Of a stretch of 64,000 nucleotides of DNA, positions 47,803 through 56,596 are shown piece after piece; position 1 is the stretch's first letter, and every line of letters starts with the position of its first letter. The stretch is from NCBI RefSeq assembly GCF_016865585.1, contig NZ_JAESND010000001.1, positions 1-64,000 of the forward strand, read 5' to 3'. The translations under genes were made by a program, and so were the position numbers. This DNA is from Jeongeupia naejangsanensis. GTDB taxonomy: Bacteria > Pseudomonadota > Gammaproteobacteria > Burkholderiales > Chitinibacteraceae. Under the pieces are notes generated by a model. The model saw nothing but the letters and a program-made list of their open reading frames with translations. It was not told the origin of the DNA and did not search any database.

Positions 47803-48743
47803 TCGCCGGTCCGCTTTTCGAGGATGCCGGCGATCAGGTAACGCGGCCGCTGGCGAACTTCGTGGTAGATGCGGCCGATGTACTCGCCGAGCAGGCCGAT
47901 GCCGAACAGCGCGATGCCGATCAGCAGGAAGGCGATGGCGAACAGGGTGAACAGGCCGCCTTCCTCGGGGCCGACCACGATGCGGCGGCCGACGAGGTAG
48001 AGCACCAGAAAGCCCGACAGCGTCGAGATCACCATGCCGAGCATCGAGAACATCTGCAGCGGTACGATCGAGAACCCGGTCATCAGGTCGAAATTGAGCC
48101 GGATCAGGCTGTAGATCGAGTACTTCGATTCGCCGGCAAAACGTTCTTCGTGGCCGACGACGACTTCGGTCGGGTTCTGCGAGAACGAATAGGCCAGCGC
48201 CGGGATGAAGGTGTGCATTTCGTTGCACATATTGATCGTGTCGATGATCCGGCGGCTGTAGGCGCGCAGCATGCAGCCCTGATCGGTCATCTTGATCCGG
48301 GTGAGCTTTTCACGCAGCCGGTTCATCGCGCGGCTGGCGACGTGGCGCCAGACCGAATCGTTGCGCTGGCGACGGATCGAGCCGACGTAGTCGTGGCCCT
48401 TGTCCATTTCGTCGAGCAGGGTCTTGATGTCTTCGGGCGGGTTCTGCAGGTCGGCATCGAGGGTGACGATCTGCTGGCCGCGAGCGTGCTCGAAGCCGGC
48501 CAGGATCGCGCGGTGCTGGCCGAAATTGCCGTTGAACAGGATGACCCGGGTCACGTCGGGACGCTTGTGGAACTGCTCGGCCAGCAGGGCTGGCGAGCGG
48601 TCGCGGCTGCCGTCGTTGATGAACAGGACCTCGTACGACTTGCCGAGTGCATCGAGCGCCGGATAAAGGCGGTCGAACAGTGCGGCAAGGCCGTCCTCTT
48701 CGTTGTAAACCGGGATGACCACGGAAACGGTGGGTTCGGTCAT
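47799..48743 (-). CDS. arnC: Undecaprenyl-phosphate 4-deoxy-4-formamido-L-arabinose transferase
   Basis: A 314-aa GT2-family glycosyltransferase with two C-terminal membrane helices. SVVIPVYNEEDGL, FINDGSRDRS, TLDADLQNPPED, and the IRRQRNDSVWRHVASRAMNRLRE and GCMLRAYSRRI blocks match ArnC, which loads the sugar onto undecaprenyl phosphate. ATG 48743 is used; in-frame ATGs at 48773, 48776 and 48821 are possible, none with a clear ribosome binding site. It could be a related Und-P transferase, but the neighbours favour ArnC. Confidence 0.92.
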   Translation of the reverse strand: MTEPTVSVVIPVYNEEDGLAALFDRLYPALDALGKSYEVLFINDGSRDRSPALLAEQFHKRPDVTRVILFNGNFGQHRAILAGFEHARGQQIVTLDADLQNPPEDIKTLLDEMDKGHDYVGSIRRQRNDSVWRHVASRAMNRLREKLTRIKMTDQGCMLRAYSRRIIDTINMCNEMHTFIPALAYSFSQNPTEVVVGHEERFAGESKYSIYSLIRLNFDLMTGFSIVPLQMFSMLGMVISTLSGFLVLYLVGRRIVVGPEEGGLFTLFAIAFLLIGIALFGIGLLGEYIGRIYHEVRQRPRYLIAGILEKRTGE

Positions 48744-48826
48744 GGCGACAAGTTCGGTGGTGTGGGCGTGCATCATGGAAACCGATGATGCGTCCGAAGA
48801 CTTAAGCGGCGATGAAGTCATGATTG

Positions 48827-49951
48827 TCAGTCGCGCAGGACCGGTGTCAGGACGGCGCTCAGCGCATCGCAAACCCGGTCGACGTCCGATTCGATCATGG
48901 CCGGGAACAGCGGCAGGCTGATGGTGCTGGCACCCACGTGTTCGGTGTGCGGATACATGCCGTCCGTGTAGCCGAGGCCACGGTAATAGGTAAACAGGTG
49001 CAGGGCCGGGTAATGGACGCCGACGCCGACGCCGGCTTCCTTCATCCGGGCGATGAATTCACCACGGCTGATGGTCATCCGGTCGAGCGGAAGCAGGATC
49101 TGGAACATGTGCCAGTTGCTCTCGTCCGATTCGACCGGCAGCGCCAGACCGAGCGTGCGATCGATTTTGGCGAAGTAGCGATCGGCCAGTTCGCGGCGGC
49201 GCTTGTTGAAGGTGTCGAGGCGCTTGAGCTGGCCGAGGCCGACCGCTGCGGCGACATCGGTGAGGTTGTACTTGCCGCCGGGCAGGTCGACGTCCATCGT
49301 GCCGTCGGGCAGGCGGGTGACGCCCTGCAGGCGCCATTTCTCGAACAGCCGCGCTTCCTCTGGCGTGTTCATCACCAGCGCACCGCCCTCGATCGTCGTC
49401 ATGTTCTTGTTCGGGTGGAACGAGACCGAACACAGGTCGCCGAAGCTGCCGATGCGCCGGCCGTTCCACGTTGCGCCCTGTGATTGCGCCGCATCCTCGA
49501 TCACGCGCAGGCCGTGCTTGTCGGCGATCGCGTACAGGCGGTCGCGGTCGACCGGCAGGCCGGCGAGGTCGACCGGCAGGATGGCGCGGGTGTGCGGCGT
49601 GATCGCGGCTTCGATCAGGTCAAGATCGATATTGCGCGTGGCCGGGTCAATGTCGACGAACACCGGCTTGCCGCCGGCGTTGATGACGATGTTGCTGGTC
49701 GCCACCCAGGTCATTGCGGTGGTGATGACTTCGTCACCGGGCTGCAGGCCGATCAGTCGCAGCGCGATCTCCATGGCGCCGGTCGCCGACGTGACGACGC
49801 GAACCGGCCGGCCGCCGAAATGCTCGGACAGCGCAGCTTCGAGCGCGGCCATCTTGGGGCCGCTGGTGATCCAGCCGGAGCGCAGCACGCTGGCGACGTC
49901 GGCGATCGTTTCCTCGTCGATGCTCGGGCGGGTGAAGGGCAGGAATTCCAT
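48827..49951 (-). CDS. arnB: UDP-4-amino-4-deoxy-L-arabinose--oxoglutarate aminotransferase
   Basis: A 374-aa PLP enzyme of the DegT/DnrJ family. The PLP Lys is K182 in FHPNKNMTTIEGG; SATGAMEIALRLIGL and DEVITTAMTWVATSN (N-terminal), and IEDAAQSQGA are typical. It aminates UDP-4-keto-arabinose to UDP-L-Ara4N. It is 9 bases downstream of arnT and 83 bases ahead of arnC. Confidence 0.93.
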   Translation of the reverse strand: MEFLPFTRPSIDEETIADVASVLRSGWITSGPKMAALEAALSEHFGGRPVRVVTSATGAMEIALRLIGLQPGDEVITTAMTWVATSNIVINAGGKPVFVDIDPATRNIDLDLIEAAITPHTRAILPVDLAGLPVDRDRLYAIADKHGLRVIEDAAQSQGATWNGRRIGSFGDLCSVSFHPNKNMTTIEGGALVMNTPEEARLFEKWRLQGVTRLPDGTMDVDLPGGKYNLTDVAAAVGLGQLKRLDTFNKRRRELADRYFAKIDRTLGLALPVESDESNWHMFQILLPLDRMTISRGEFIARMKEAGVGVGVHYPALHLFTYYRGLGYTDGMYPHTEHVGASTISLPLFPAMIESDVDRVCDALSAVLTPVLRD

Positions 49952-49960
49952 GCGTTGTCC

Positions 49961-51646
49961 TTATTTCGACGGCTGGGTCGATGCGGAAGCGGGGCGGGTA
50001 ATCACGATGCGGCGCGGGTCGCTGGCGATGATCTGCATGGCCAGCCCCTGTTGCTGCAATTCGCGGAAACGGTCCGGGTTGGTGATGGCGACCGGTGCCG
50101 GGTCACTCTGCCAGTGCTGCAGGAAGGCTTCGTTACTCATCTTCTTGTCCGGCTCCTGTTGCTGGCCGAGAGTGAACTCGTCGCCGTACTCGACCAGTTG
50201 CACGGTGCGCTTCAGGTAGAACGGTACCGTCTGGTCATAGTAGCGATACATGTAGACGGTGCTGTCAGGCTTGAGCTGCGGCTTGATGGTTTCGATCAGG
50301 TGGTAGCTCGAATTGGTCTCGGCGAATTCGTTGTGGCCGAGCATCGGAATCTGCGCGCCGATCAGGCCGGTGGTGGCCAGCGCGATCAGCGTGATGTCGA
50401 AACGCCGGCGCAGTGCGCTCCACAGCGCCAGTGCGGCCAGTGCGGTGATGGCAATGCCACCGACCAGTACCCACTCGGAAAACGCCGCGTTGTAGATCTG
50501 CGGAGTCTTGTCGCTGCCTTTGGCGGCAATGAACGGTACCGCGACCATCAGCGCAATGCCGAGTGCCAGCATCGTGCCGCTGAGCCACAGCCAGCTGCGG
50601 CGACGCAGATCGGTCAGCACGAAGCCGGCGAGCAGCGCCAGCGCCGGAAACATTGGCAGGATGTACGACGGCAGTTTCGACTGGGATTTAGAGAAGAACA
50701 GGAAGATCAGCACCGCCCAGACCAGCAGGAATCGCTGCGGCTGAAAGCGCTGGCTGTTGTTGTTGAGCCAGCCTGCACGGAAGATCTGCGGCAGCAGCGC
50801 GGTCCATGGCAGCATGCCGACGATCAGGATCGGCACGAAGTAGTACCAAGCGCCATCACGACGCGCCTGATCGGTGGCAAAGCGTTGAAAGTGCTCGTGA
50901 ATGAAGAAGAAGTGCGCGAACTCCGGATTGGCACGCGACACCATTACGAACCACGGTGCTGTAATCAGCAGCAGCAAGGCAATGCCTTTGCCGAAGTGCA
51001 TCCGCGCCCATGGTTTCCAGTCGCGGGTCCACAGCGAGTAAATCACCAGTGTGCCGCCGGGGAAAACGAGTCCGATCAGCCCCTTGGACATGATCGCCAG
51101 CGCAATGGCGCCCCAGGCGATTAGCATGGCATTGCGGTTTTCGGTTGGCGTGGCGTCGTCCTGCTGCGCCCAGACAAAGGCGAACAGGGCAATCGCCAAA
51201 AAGCTCGAGACACCCATGTCGAGCGTCAGGAAATGGCCATTGCCGATCCACCACAAGCTGCTGGCCAGAATCACCGACGCGCCGATCGCGCGCGTTTCGG
51301 CGTCGGATTTGCGGCGGAACAGGCGTTTGGCGGTGAAGTACAGTGCGATCACCGCAATGAAGCCGGTCAGCCCCGGCCACAGCCGCGCGGCAAACTCGGT
51401 TTCGCCGAACAGCTTGAAATTGGTCGCGGTCGCCCAGTATTGCAGGATCGGTTTTTCGAAATACTTGATGCCGTTGAGTCGCGGCGTCAGCCAGTCACCG
51501 CTTGCCAGCATTTCGCGGCCGATTTCGGCGTAGCGCCCCTCGTCGGGTGAAATCAGCTTGCGGTAGCCCAGTGTGCTGAACCACAGCACGGCGAATGAAA
51601 TGAACAGCAGCCATTTGGGCCAGCGCTTGTTGGCGAAATCGGTCAT
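49961..51646 (-). CDS. arnT: Lipid A 4-amino-4-deoxy-L-arabinose transferase (ArnT-like GT83/GT39)
   Basis: A 561-aa multi-pass glycosyltransferase of the C type. The first helix is followed by the periplasmic loop with SPDEGRYAEIGREML and GIKYFEKPILQYW, the hallmark of ArnT; about 11-12 helices and a soluble C-terminal domain follow. It moves L-Ara4N from undecaprenyl phosphate to lipid A, giving polymyxin resistance in other bacteria. Start at 51646, since the frame upstream lacks support. First gene of the operon, 119 bp after the Smr gene. Confidence 0.92.
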   Translation of the reverse strand: MTDFANKRWPKWLLFISFAVLWFSTLGYRKLISPDEGRYAEIGREMLASGDWLTPRLNGIKYFEKPILQYWATATNFKLFGETEFAARLWPGLTGFIAVIALYFTAKRLFRRKSDAETRAIGASVILASSLWWIGNGHFLTLDMGVSSFLAIALFAFVWAQQDDATPTENRNAMLIAWGAIALAIMSKGLIGLVFPGGTLVIYSLWTRDWKPWARMHFGKGIALLLLITAPWFVMVSRANPEFAHFFFIHEHFQRFATDQARRDGAWYYFVPILIVGMLPWTALLPQIFRAGWLNNNSQRFQPQRFLLVWAVLIFLFFSKSQSKLPSYILPMFPALALLAGFVLTDLRRRSWLWLSGTMLALGIALMVAVPFIAAKGSDKTPQIYNAAFSEWVLVGGIAITALAALALWSALRRRFDITLIALATTGLIGAQIPMLGHNEFAETNSSYHLIETIKPQLKPDSTVYMYRYYDQTVPFYLKRTVQLVEYGDEFTLGQQQEPDKKMSNEAFLQHWQSDPAPVAITNPDRFRELQQQGLAMQIIASDPRRIVITRPASASTQPSK

Positions 51647-51765
51647 GCAGAGGTCCGGCGATTGGGGATAGGTTGCTTCTGAAAACTGTCGCGATGCTGT
51701 CATCTGGCATCGGGTCGACACGATAAATCAAAACTCTAGGCCCGGCCAGTTAAGCGAATCTGAAG

Positions 51766-52389
51766 TCAGGGATTGCGCTTGGACTTCAGCAACACCAGCA
51801 CTGCGCCGCTGCCGCCGTCGGCGGGGCGGGCCTGGCTGAAGGCCAGTACTTCGTCACGCTGGACCAGCCAGTTGCGCAGCTTGAGTTTCAGTACCGGTTC
51901 GGCGTTTTTCGAACTCAACCCCTTGCCGTGGATGATTCGCACGCAGCGGCGGCGCGCCTGCTGCGCCGCGTGCAGGAACTCGGCCACCTGTTGGCGGGCG
52001 GCTTCGCTGGCATAACCGTGCAGGTCGAGCTCGGCCTGAACCAGCCAGTGACCACGTCGCAGTTTTTTCAGCGTGTCCAGTTTCTGGCCGGGGCGCAGAT
52101 AGAGCAGCTCTTCGCCGGCGGCCAGTTCGTCCCATGGCCAGAAATCGCTCATCGCCTCGGTATGCGGGGCAAGGTCCGCGTGTTGCCGTTGTGGCCAGGG
52201 GCTGGGTGGTGCGCTCGGATGAGGGTGGCGCTTGTCCTGTCGTAGCGGCGTGCTGCCGCGCACGGCGTTCATGAACAGCGTGTGATCGTCCGGTGGCGGC
52301 GGCGAGGGTGTACGGACCGGAGCGGGTTGAGCACGGGCCGACAGGGACTGTTTGAATTGCTGGAGTCGGCGGCGGGTCTGGCTGTCCAT
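51766..52389 (-). CDS. Smr-domain protein
   Basis: A 207-aa protein: a Pro/Gln-rich disordered N-terminus (about 1-90), then a C-terminal Smr domain with LDLHGYASEAARQQVAEFL and RIIHGKGLSSK, the two hallmark motifs of Smr nucleases (MutS2 and SmrA/B tails). E. coli SmrB cleaves mRNA at collided ribosomes; this could be a counterpart but SmrA is also possible. ATG 52389 is used; an upstream TTG adds two residues. Confidence 0.88.
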   Translation of the reverse strand: MDSQTRRRLQQFKQSLSARAQPAPVRTPSPPPPDDHTLFMNAVRGSTPLRQDKRHPHPSAPPSPWPQRQHADLAPHTEAMSDFWPWDELAAGEELLYLRPGQKLDTLKKLRRGHWLVQAELDLHGYASEAARQQVAEFLHAAQQARRRCVRIIHGKGLSSKNAEPVLKLKLRNWLVQRDEVLAFSQARPADGGSGAVLVLLKSKRNP

Positions 52390-52466
52390 GGGCAAGGCGG
52401 CGGCTCGCCGTTACCGGCGCGGAAGCCGCATTCTGCCCCAAAGTAGCGGCGCGGGCAGCATGTGCA

Positions 52467-53123
52467 TCATGCGCCGAAAAGCGGCTGCTGTTGCCGGTCT
52501 GGTGCGACAGCCAGCATGCGATCGGCCGGAAAGTCCCGCAGATAGCCGCGCGCCTGCGCCGGATCGGCACAGTTCAGCCAGAGGTCGTAGTCAGCCTCGG
52601 GCACGATGACGAGCGAGCGCTTTTCATCATCGGGCCTGTGCATGCGTCGCATCAGCGCGTGCTGGTCGGCGTTGATGGTCAATTGGGTAAAGCTGAAGGT
52701 GTAGGCGCCGTTTTCCGCTTTCCAGGGGCGCCAAAGGCCCGCGACGGCAAACGGCGCGCCGTCGGCCATGCCGATCCGCATCCGCTCGGCCTTGCCGCTT
52801 TCGTAGCAGGGTTCGAAAAACGCGGTCATCGGCACCAGGCAGCGATAGCCTTTCAGCCAGGCCGTCCGGTACGAGCGCTTGCTGTCGACGGTTTCTGACC
52901 GCGCATTCATGGTGCTGAACGGTTTGGTGCCGGGCGGGATTTTTTGCTTGGGAACCATGCCGTAACTCGCCAGCAGCGCCTGCCGCCGGCCGCTTTCATC
53001 GTGAATGATGATCGGCGCCAGATAGTCCTGCCAGACTTCATCTTTCCAGTCACCAAGCGGATCGGGTGTATGGAAGTGGCCGGGCAAGACGGTCGGCGGC
53101 GTGGGGGTGAAGTTGACACACAT
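52467..53123 (-). CDS. yedK: SRAP-domain protein (YedK/HMCES), abasic-site sensor
   Basis: A 218-aa SRAP protein. Cys2, which becomes the N-terminal catalytic residue after Met removal and cross-links to abasic sites, is in MCVNF. FSTMNARSETVDSKRSYRTAWLKG, RCLVPMTAFFEPC, FAVAGLWRPW and the MRRMHRPDDEKRSLVI block with the active His are present. It protects single-stranded DNA abasic sites in replication. The frame is open upstream but only ATG 53123 places Cys at position 2. Confidence 0.93.
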   Translation of the reverse strand: MCVNFTPTPPTVLPGHFHTPDPLGDWKDEVWQDYLAPIIIHDESGRRQALLASYGMVPKQKIPPGTKPFSTMNARSETVDSKRSYRTAWLKGYRCLVPMTAFFEPCYESGKAERMRIGMADGAPFAVAGLWRPWKAENGAYTFSFTQLTINADQHALMRRMHRPDDEKRSLVIVPEADYDLWLNCADPAQARGYLRDFPADRMLAVAPDRQQQPLFGA

Positions 53124-53528
53124 CGTGGCGTGGATTCTGGTGTGAACGAGATTGCGAGTTGATGCGGGCTGCCTTGCAGGCGTGCTTGCCTTATGGGTTT
53201 CGTCATTTCCTGCCAAGCGAATGTATGTACGGCCCGCGCCGCTGGCAAGGCGACGATTTCCCGGTGACGAGGTCGACGAGTCTTGAGGCGATGGCAGCCC
53301 GTCCGGTTCATTATCGTCGTTCTGCACGACGGAAACACGGCCTGGCATGGGCTAATGTTCATCGTCGTCCGTATGGACGCGGCATCCGGACTTGTTTGCG
53401 GTTTGGTTTTGCATTGTCGGGACGGAGTGAGGCGTGGGCGCAGAGAGCCTGGAAGGACTCTCCTTACTCAATGCTGCCGCTGGCGTGTGCCTTGATCCAG
53501 GCGTGGAGGCATGGTTTGCGAGGAAACA
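53124..53528. other. Intergenic region without a convincing gene
   Basis: This 405-bp gap separates the divergent SRAP and DUF1801 genes. It has only frames of odd composition (for example plus strand 53159-53551, rich in Arg, Trp and His without a known family). I see no strong promoter, LexA box or hairpin. Confidence 0.6.
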
Positions 53529-53942
53529 ATGGAAAAACTCGAATTGCCTGAAGGGCTTTCTGCATCAGCCTTGATCGATCAAAGGATTGCCACGCTCGGG
53601 GACTGGCGCGGCGAGACCCTGGCACATATACGCGAGCTTATTCTGCTGGCGGCCCCGGACATCGTCGAGGAGTGGAAGTGGATGGGGACGCCTGTGTGGT
53701 CGCATGACGGTGTCGTCTGCACCGGCGAGTCGTACAAATCGATCGTGAAACTGACTTTCGCCAAAGGGGCCGCGCTGGACGATCCGGCTGGATTGTTCAA
53801 CGCGAGCCTCGATGGGAAAGTGAGGCGCGCGATCGACCTTCATGAGGGCGAGGTCGTCGATACGGCCGCATTTACTGCCCTTGTTCGCAGTGCGGTTGCA
53901 CTCAATGCAGCAGCTAAAAACGCCAAGGGAAAGCGGAAGTAG
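53529..53942 (+). CDS. DUF1801 domain protein
   Basis: A 137-aa protein of the DUF1801 (YdhG-like) family: the pattern LIDQRIATLGDWRGETLAHIRELILLAAPDIVEEWKWMGTPVW (given only in part) with later YKSIVKLTFAKGA and a basic tail AKNAKGKRK. The fold is small alpha/beta; the function is unknown. AGGA five bases ahead of ATG 53529 supports the start. It stands alone. Confidence 0.82.
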   Translation: MEKLELPEGLSASALIDQRIATLGDWRGETLAHIRELILLAAPDIVEEWKWMGTPVWSHDGVVCTGESYKSIVKLTFAKGAALDDPAGLFNASLDGKVRRAIDLHEGEVVDTAAFTALVRSAVALNAAAKNAKGKRK

Positions 53943-54132
53943 GGGCAAGTGTCGGTCTGATTTTTGGGGGCGGCTGGGCTGAGAGGATGGGGCGGTCCGG
54001 CTCTGGCGAGCATCCCAGAGCAGAGCGATACGTAGGCACCCGATCGGTCAACGCCGCTGGCGCGGCTTCCGTTCCGAGTGCGGGGCCGGATGGTCAGCTT
54101 GTCAAATGCCCGAGAGGCGAAGCCTGTGGCGG

Positions 54133-55764
54133 CTATGACTGATGGTCGATTGTGTTGCGCACCGCATTGCGGTGCTGGTGCAAGGCGGGCAGAAACTCGC
54201 GGATCGGCATCGGCCGGCCGAAGAGGTAACCCTGCAGGTAGCGTACGTTCAGCGCCCGCAGGTAGTCGCGCTGTGCTGCGGTTTCGACACCCTCGGCAAC
54301 CAGATCAATGTCGAGCCGGATGGCGAGCTCGACCAGTGTGTCGAGCAAATGGGCGGACAGTGTGTCTGCGCCGATGCGCTTGACGAAGCTCTGGTCGATT
54401 TTCAGTGCATTGACGGTGAAACGCTGCAGGTAGTTGAGGCTGGCATGGCCGATACCGAAGTCGTCGATCGCTACCTTCACGCCGATCGCGTCGAGCTGCT
54501 GGAACAGAAGATCGGTGTCTTCGGTCGGTTCGATCAGTTCGCGCTCGGTCAGCTCGAGCCACAGTTCGACTGTTCCGGGCGGGAATGCGGCGAGGAAGTC
54601 ACGGCAGTCGCCGAGCAGCTGGGGGTCATGGCAGTGGGCGGCGCTGATGTTGAATCCGATGTGGCAGCGCGGCGGCAACTCGGCCGCGTGCGGTGCCAAT
54701 ACGCTGGCTACCTGCTGCATTAGATCACGCGTCATCGGCAGGATCAGCCCCGTCCGTTCGGCCATTGGAATGAACAGGTCGGGCCGGATCAGTCCTTCGC
54801 CGGGCAAGTGCCAGCGCATCAGCACTTCGGCGCCGATCCAACCGCCGTCGCGGGCATCGACGATCGGCTGAAGGAAAGGCTCGAACTGCTTCGCCTCGAG
54901 TGCGCGTCGCAATATGGTGCGTGGCGAACTGGGGCGACCGAGAAGGCGGTAGCAAATCAGCCCGGAGAACAATCCGCCTGCCAGGGCCAGAGCCAGAAAC
55001 GGAAGGGTGTAGCTGAGTAGGTGATTTTTGATCGATCCTGCCCGTGCACCGGCAATGACCGTATAAGGATGGCTGCTGGAAGTACGCTGGGCGAACGCCT
55101 CGCTGAGTGCTGGAATCGGCGTATTGCTGACGCGACCGTCGAGACCCATTCGCAAATCACCGACCTTCAAATAAAGGTCGTCTTCCTGTACTGCCAATTG
55201 CAGTACGGCGAGTAGATAGCGGCCGTCAACCACCGCAAGCGCCGAGCCGGCAGGGTTGGCGTGGCGAGTCACGAGCAACGGGACGTTTGGGGTGGCGAAA
55301 TTGCCCGTCATCAGGCGCAGTCTGCCATCGATGAAGGTCGGCGTTTCCAGATCCATGCTGATAGGCCCAACCAGCGACGCACAGTACAGCCGACCGCCCC
55401 GAGCCAGATTGATCGATCGGACATAGGGATTCGTAGCAGCTTGCCACTGCAGAACATGCCGGGTTGTCATGTCACAGGATTTGCCGATCATGTTCTGGAC
55501 GGCTTCGGCAGCCAGTTTGCTGCTGTCCAGAATCAGATCCAGTCGCTCGATCGTCTGCGCAACCGAGCGGTCTGCCTGCCGTTGCAGCTGCCACTGCGCC
55601 TGAAAGACGCCTATTCCAATGCCGAAGATCGGGAGTGGCAATGCAACGAGCACCGACATCAATACACGCGACCAAGCCCAGCCGCGACCCGGTCCTGCTT
55701 GAGGGAGTCCGCTACCGGTGCTCGTGGAGTTTCGAAACAGCAGCAAGGCGAGGCGTCGTGGCAT
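54133..55764 (-). CDS. Cyclic-di-GMP phosphodiesterase (CSS-motif sensor plus EAL domain)
   Basis: A 543-aa membrane protein: helix near 25-45, a periplasmic CSS-motif domain (with GKSCDMTT) to about residue 210, a second helix (LPFLALALAGGLFSGLICY), and a cytoplasmic EAL domain. EAL appears as AEVLMRW; other catalytic blocks, LTERELIEP, AIDDFGIGHASLNYL, LKIDQSFVKRI and VAEGVETAAQRDYL, are intact, so activity is expected. The CSS domain is redox-sensitive through paired Cys in E. coli PdeC-type proteins. Start 55764 is uncertain; 55848 is possible. Confidence 0.9.
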   Translation of the reverse strand: MPRRLALLLFRNSTSTGSGLPQAGPGRGWAWSRVLMSVLVALPLPIFGIGIGVFQAQWQLQRQADRSVAQTIERLDLILDSSKLAAEAVQNMIGKSCDMTTRHVLQWQAATNPYVRSINLARGGRLYCASLVGPISMDLETPTFIDGRLRLMTGNFATPNVPLLVTRHANPAGSALAVVDGRYLLAVLQLAVQEDDLYLKVGDLRMGLDGRVSNTPIPALSEAFAQRTSSSHPYTVIAGARAGSIKNHLLSYTLPFLALALAGGLFSGLICYRLLGRPSSPRTILRRALEAKQFEPFLQPIVDARDGGWIGAEVLMRWHLPGEGLIRPDLFIPMAERTGLILPMTRDLMQQVASVLAPHAAELPPRCHIGFNISAAHCHDPQLLGDCRDFLAAFPPGTVELWLELTERELIEPTEDTDLLFQQLDAIGVKVAIDDFGIGHASLNYLQRFTVNALKIDQSFVKRIGADTLSAHLLDTLVELAIRLDIDLVAEGVETAAQRDYLRALNVRYLQGYLFGRPMPIREFLPALHQHRNAVRNTIDHQS

Positions 55765-56039
55765 GAAGGGCGATGAACCGGGCCGGGTTTGTGCTTTTAT
55801 CGTAGGTAAAAGAAACCACCTCGGGACTTTGGATGCTCCGGTGGTCAAGGCCAGGACCTGTGCATTGCCATCAAATTGCGCAACGTACGGCCGATCACAC
55901 AGCCTTGTGCGCTAGGACAGGGAGCGAAGCGTAGCGCTATTTCGTTTGAATTCGTTGCGAATTTTGTTCGATTGACTTGGTGGGGAAAAAGTTCGAGTAC
56001 AACTGAAATACCTAAGGCCGCCGAGCGTTGACTGTGTTT
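55765..56039. other. Intergenic region ahead of the EAL gene
   Basis: 275 bp between the EAL gene start and the tRNA fragment. The right part is AT-rich. Only short frames cross it; the minus-strand frame 55912-56112 merely translates the tRNA acceptor as GSIPVAGS and is not taken as a gene. The EAL promoter should lie here, but I cannot place it. Confidence 0.5.
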
Positions 56040-56067
56040 TGGAGCCGGCGACGGGAATCGAACCCGT
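56040..56067 (-). other. tRNA 3' end (T-arm, acceptor strand, CCA), probable tRNA-Cys-type attachment site
   Basis: Read on the minus strand this is a perfect T-arm (ACGGG, loop TTCGATT, CCCGT), then acceptor strand CGCCGGC, discriminator T and encoded CCA. A U73 discriminator occurs in tRNA-Cys and tRNA-Gly; the acceptor fits Cys better. No anticodon arm can be drawn upstream, so it is a fragment. A GCCGGCA 7-mer at 56114-56120 could pair with the acceptor strand at six of seven positions, hinting at a decayed tRNA instead. Such 3' fragments are the usual att copies left when islands insert into tRNA genes. Confidence 0.72.
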
Positions 56068-56528
56068 AAAAAATCTAGCAGCAATACGGGTCATAGTAAA
56101 ATTGCGGACCAAATGCCGGCAAGACTATAGCTACCAGCTGTTTCTTGGTGTGGATAGTGATATGTGTGTTCAACATTAATGCTTGAATCTAATTTCTGGT
56201 TCGGTTTTGGTGGCTCATTGCTGACTTTCTGGTATTTTTTATAAGCGCCAACTGCTCGTATTTGTCCCAAGCGACGGCGATTTACCAAGCTTCTCATTGA
56301 TTTTCGGTATGTTGGAAGCATTTCTCCTTGGAAAAGAAATGTCCATTTTCTTGTTGTACACGATTGATTGTCCGAATTGGTCAATTGTAGGAGGCTGCAT
56401 TTTGCCATTGAGTGTGGTGCCTAGTTTCGCCCTCGTGCTTCTTGAAACTCGCTCGTTTTCTTTCTACGTGAGCGTGCTACTTGGGCAACCGGGGAGTATC
56501 CGTCGGTCGGGTTCGGGGTAGGCGGTTC
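56068..56528. other. AT-rich stretch without a convincing gene
   Basis: About 460 bp with clearly lower GC than either side. The best frame is 56091-56408 on the minus strand (105 aa, basic, no known family, RSLVNRRRLGQIRAVGAYKKYQ in the middle); I do not trust it as a gene. No integrase remnant is recognisable. It is probably foreign DNA at the edge of the island. Confidence 0.5.
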
Positions 56529-56593
56529 GTGCACCTCTAAATTTTTCCGCTGGATGTGCACCTCTGTGGTGTAAAGTGGTGCATGGAGGTGCA
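56529..56593 (+). promoter_or_regulatory. Repeated TGCACCTC operator-like sites ahead of the RHH gene
   Basis: GTGCACCTCT occurs at 56529-56538 and again at 56556-56565, 27 bases apart. An inverted core GAGGTGCA lies at 56586-56593, overlapping the GGAGG ribosome binding site of the RHH gene. Repeated short sites of this kind suit a ribbon-helix-helix protein that controls its own operon. Confidence 0.6.
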
Positions 56594-56596
56594 ACT

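Noticed and set aside
51647-51765. PmrA-box promoter ahead of arnT
   Set aside because: A single CTTAA-like half-site is present on the minus strand near 51753, but no second half at the required spacing.
53159-53551. 130-codon plus-strand frame between yedK and the DUF1801 gene
   Set aside because: It overlaps the DUF1801 start, has an odd Arg/Trp/His-rich composition and resembles no family.
55912-56112. 66-codon minus-strand frame across the tRNA fragment
   Set aside because: Its GSIPVAGS stretch is just the translated tRNA T-arm and acceptor.
56040-56120. Complete functional tRNA
   Set aside because: The T-arm and acceptor strand are good and a GCCGGCA could pair with the acceptor, but no anticodon stem-loop can be drawn and the D loop lacks GG.
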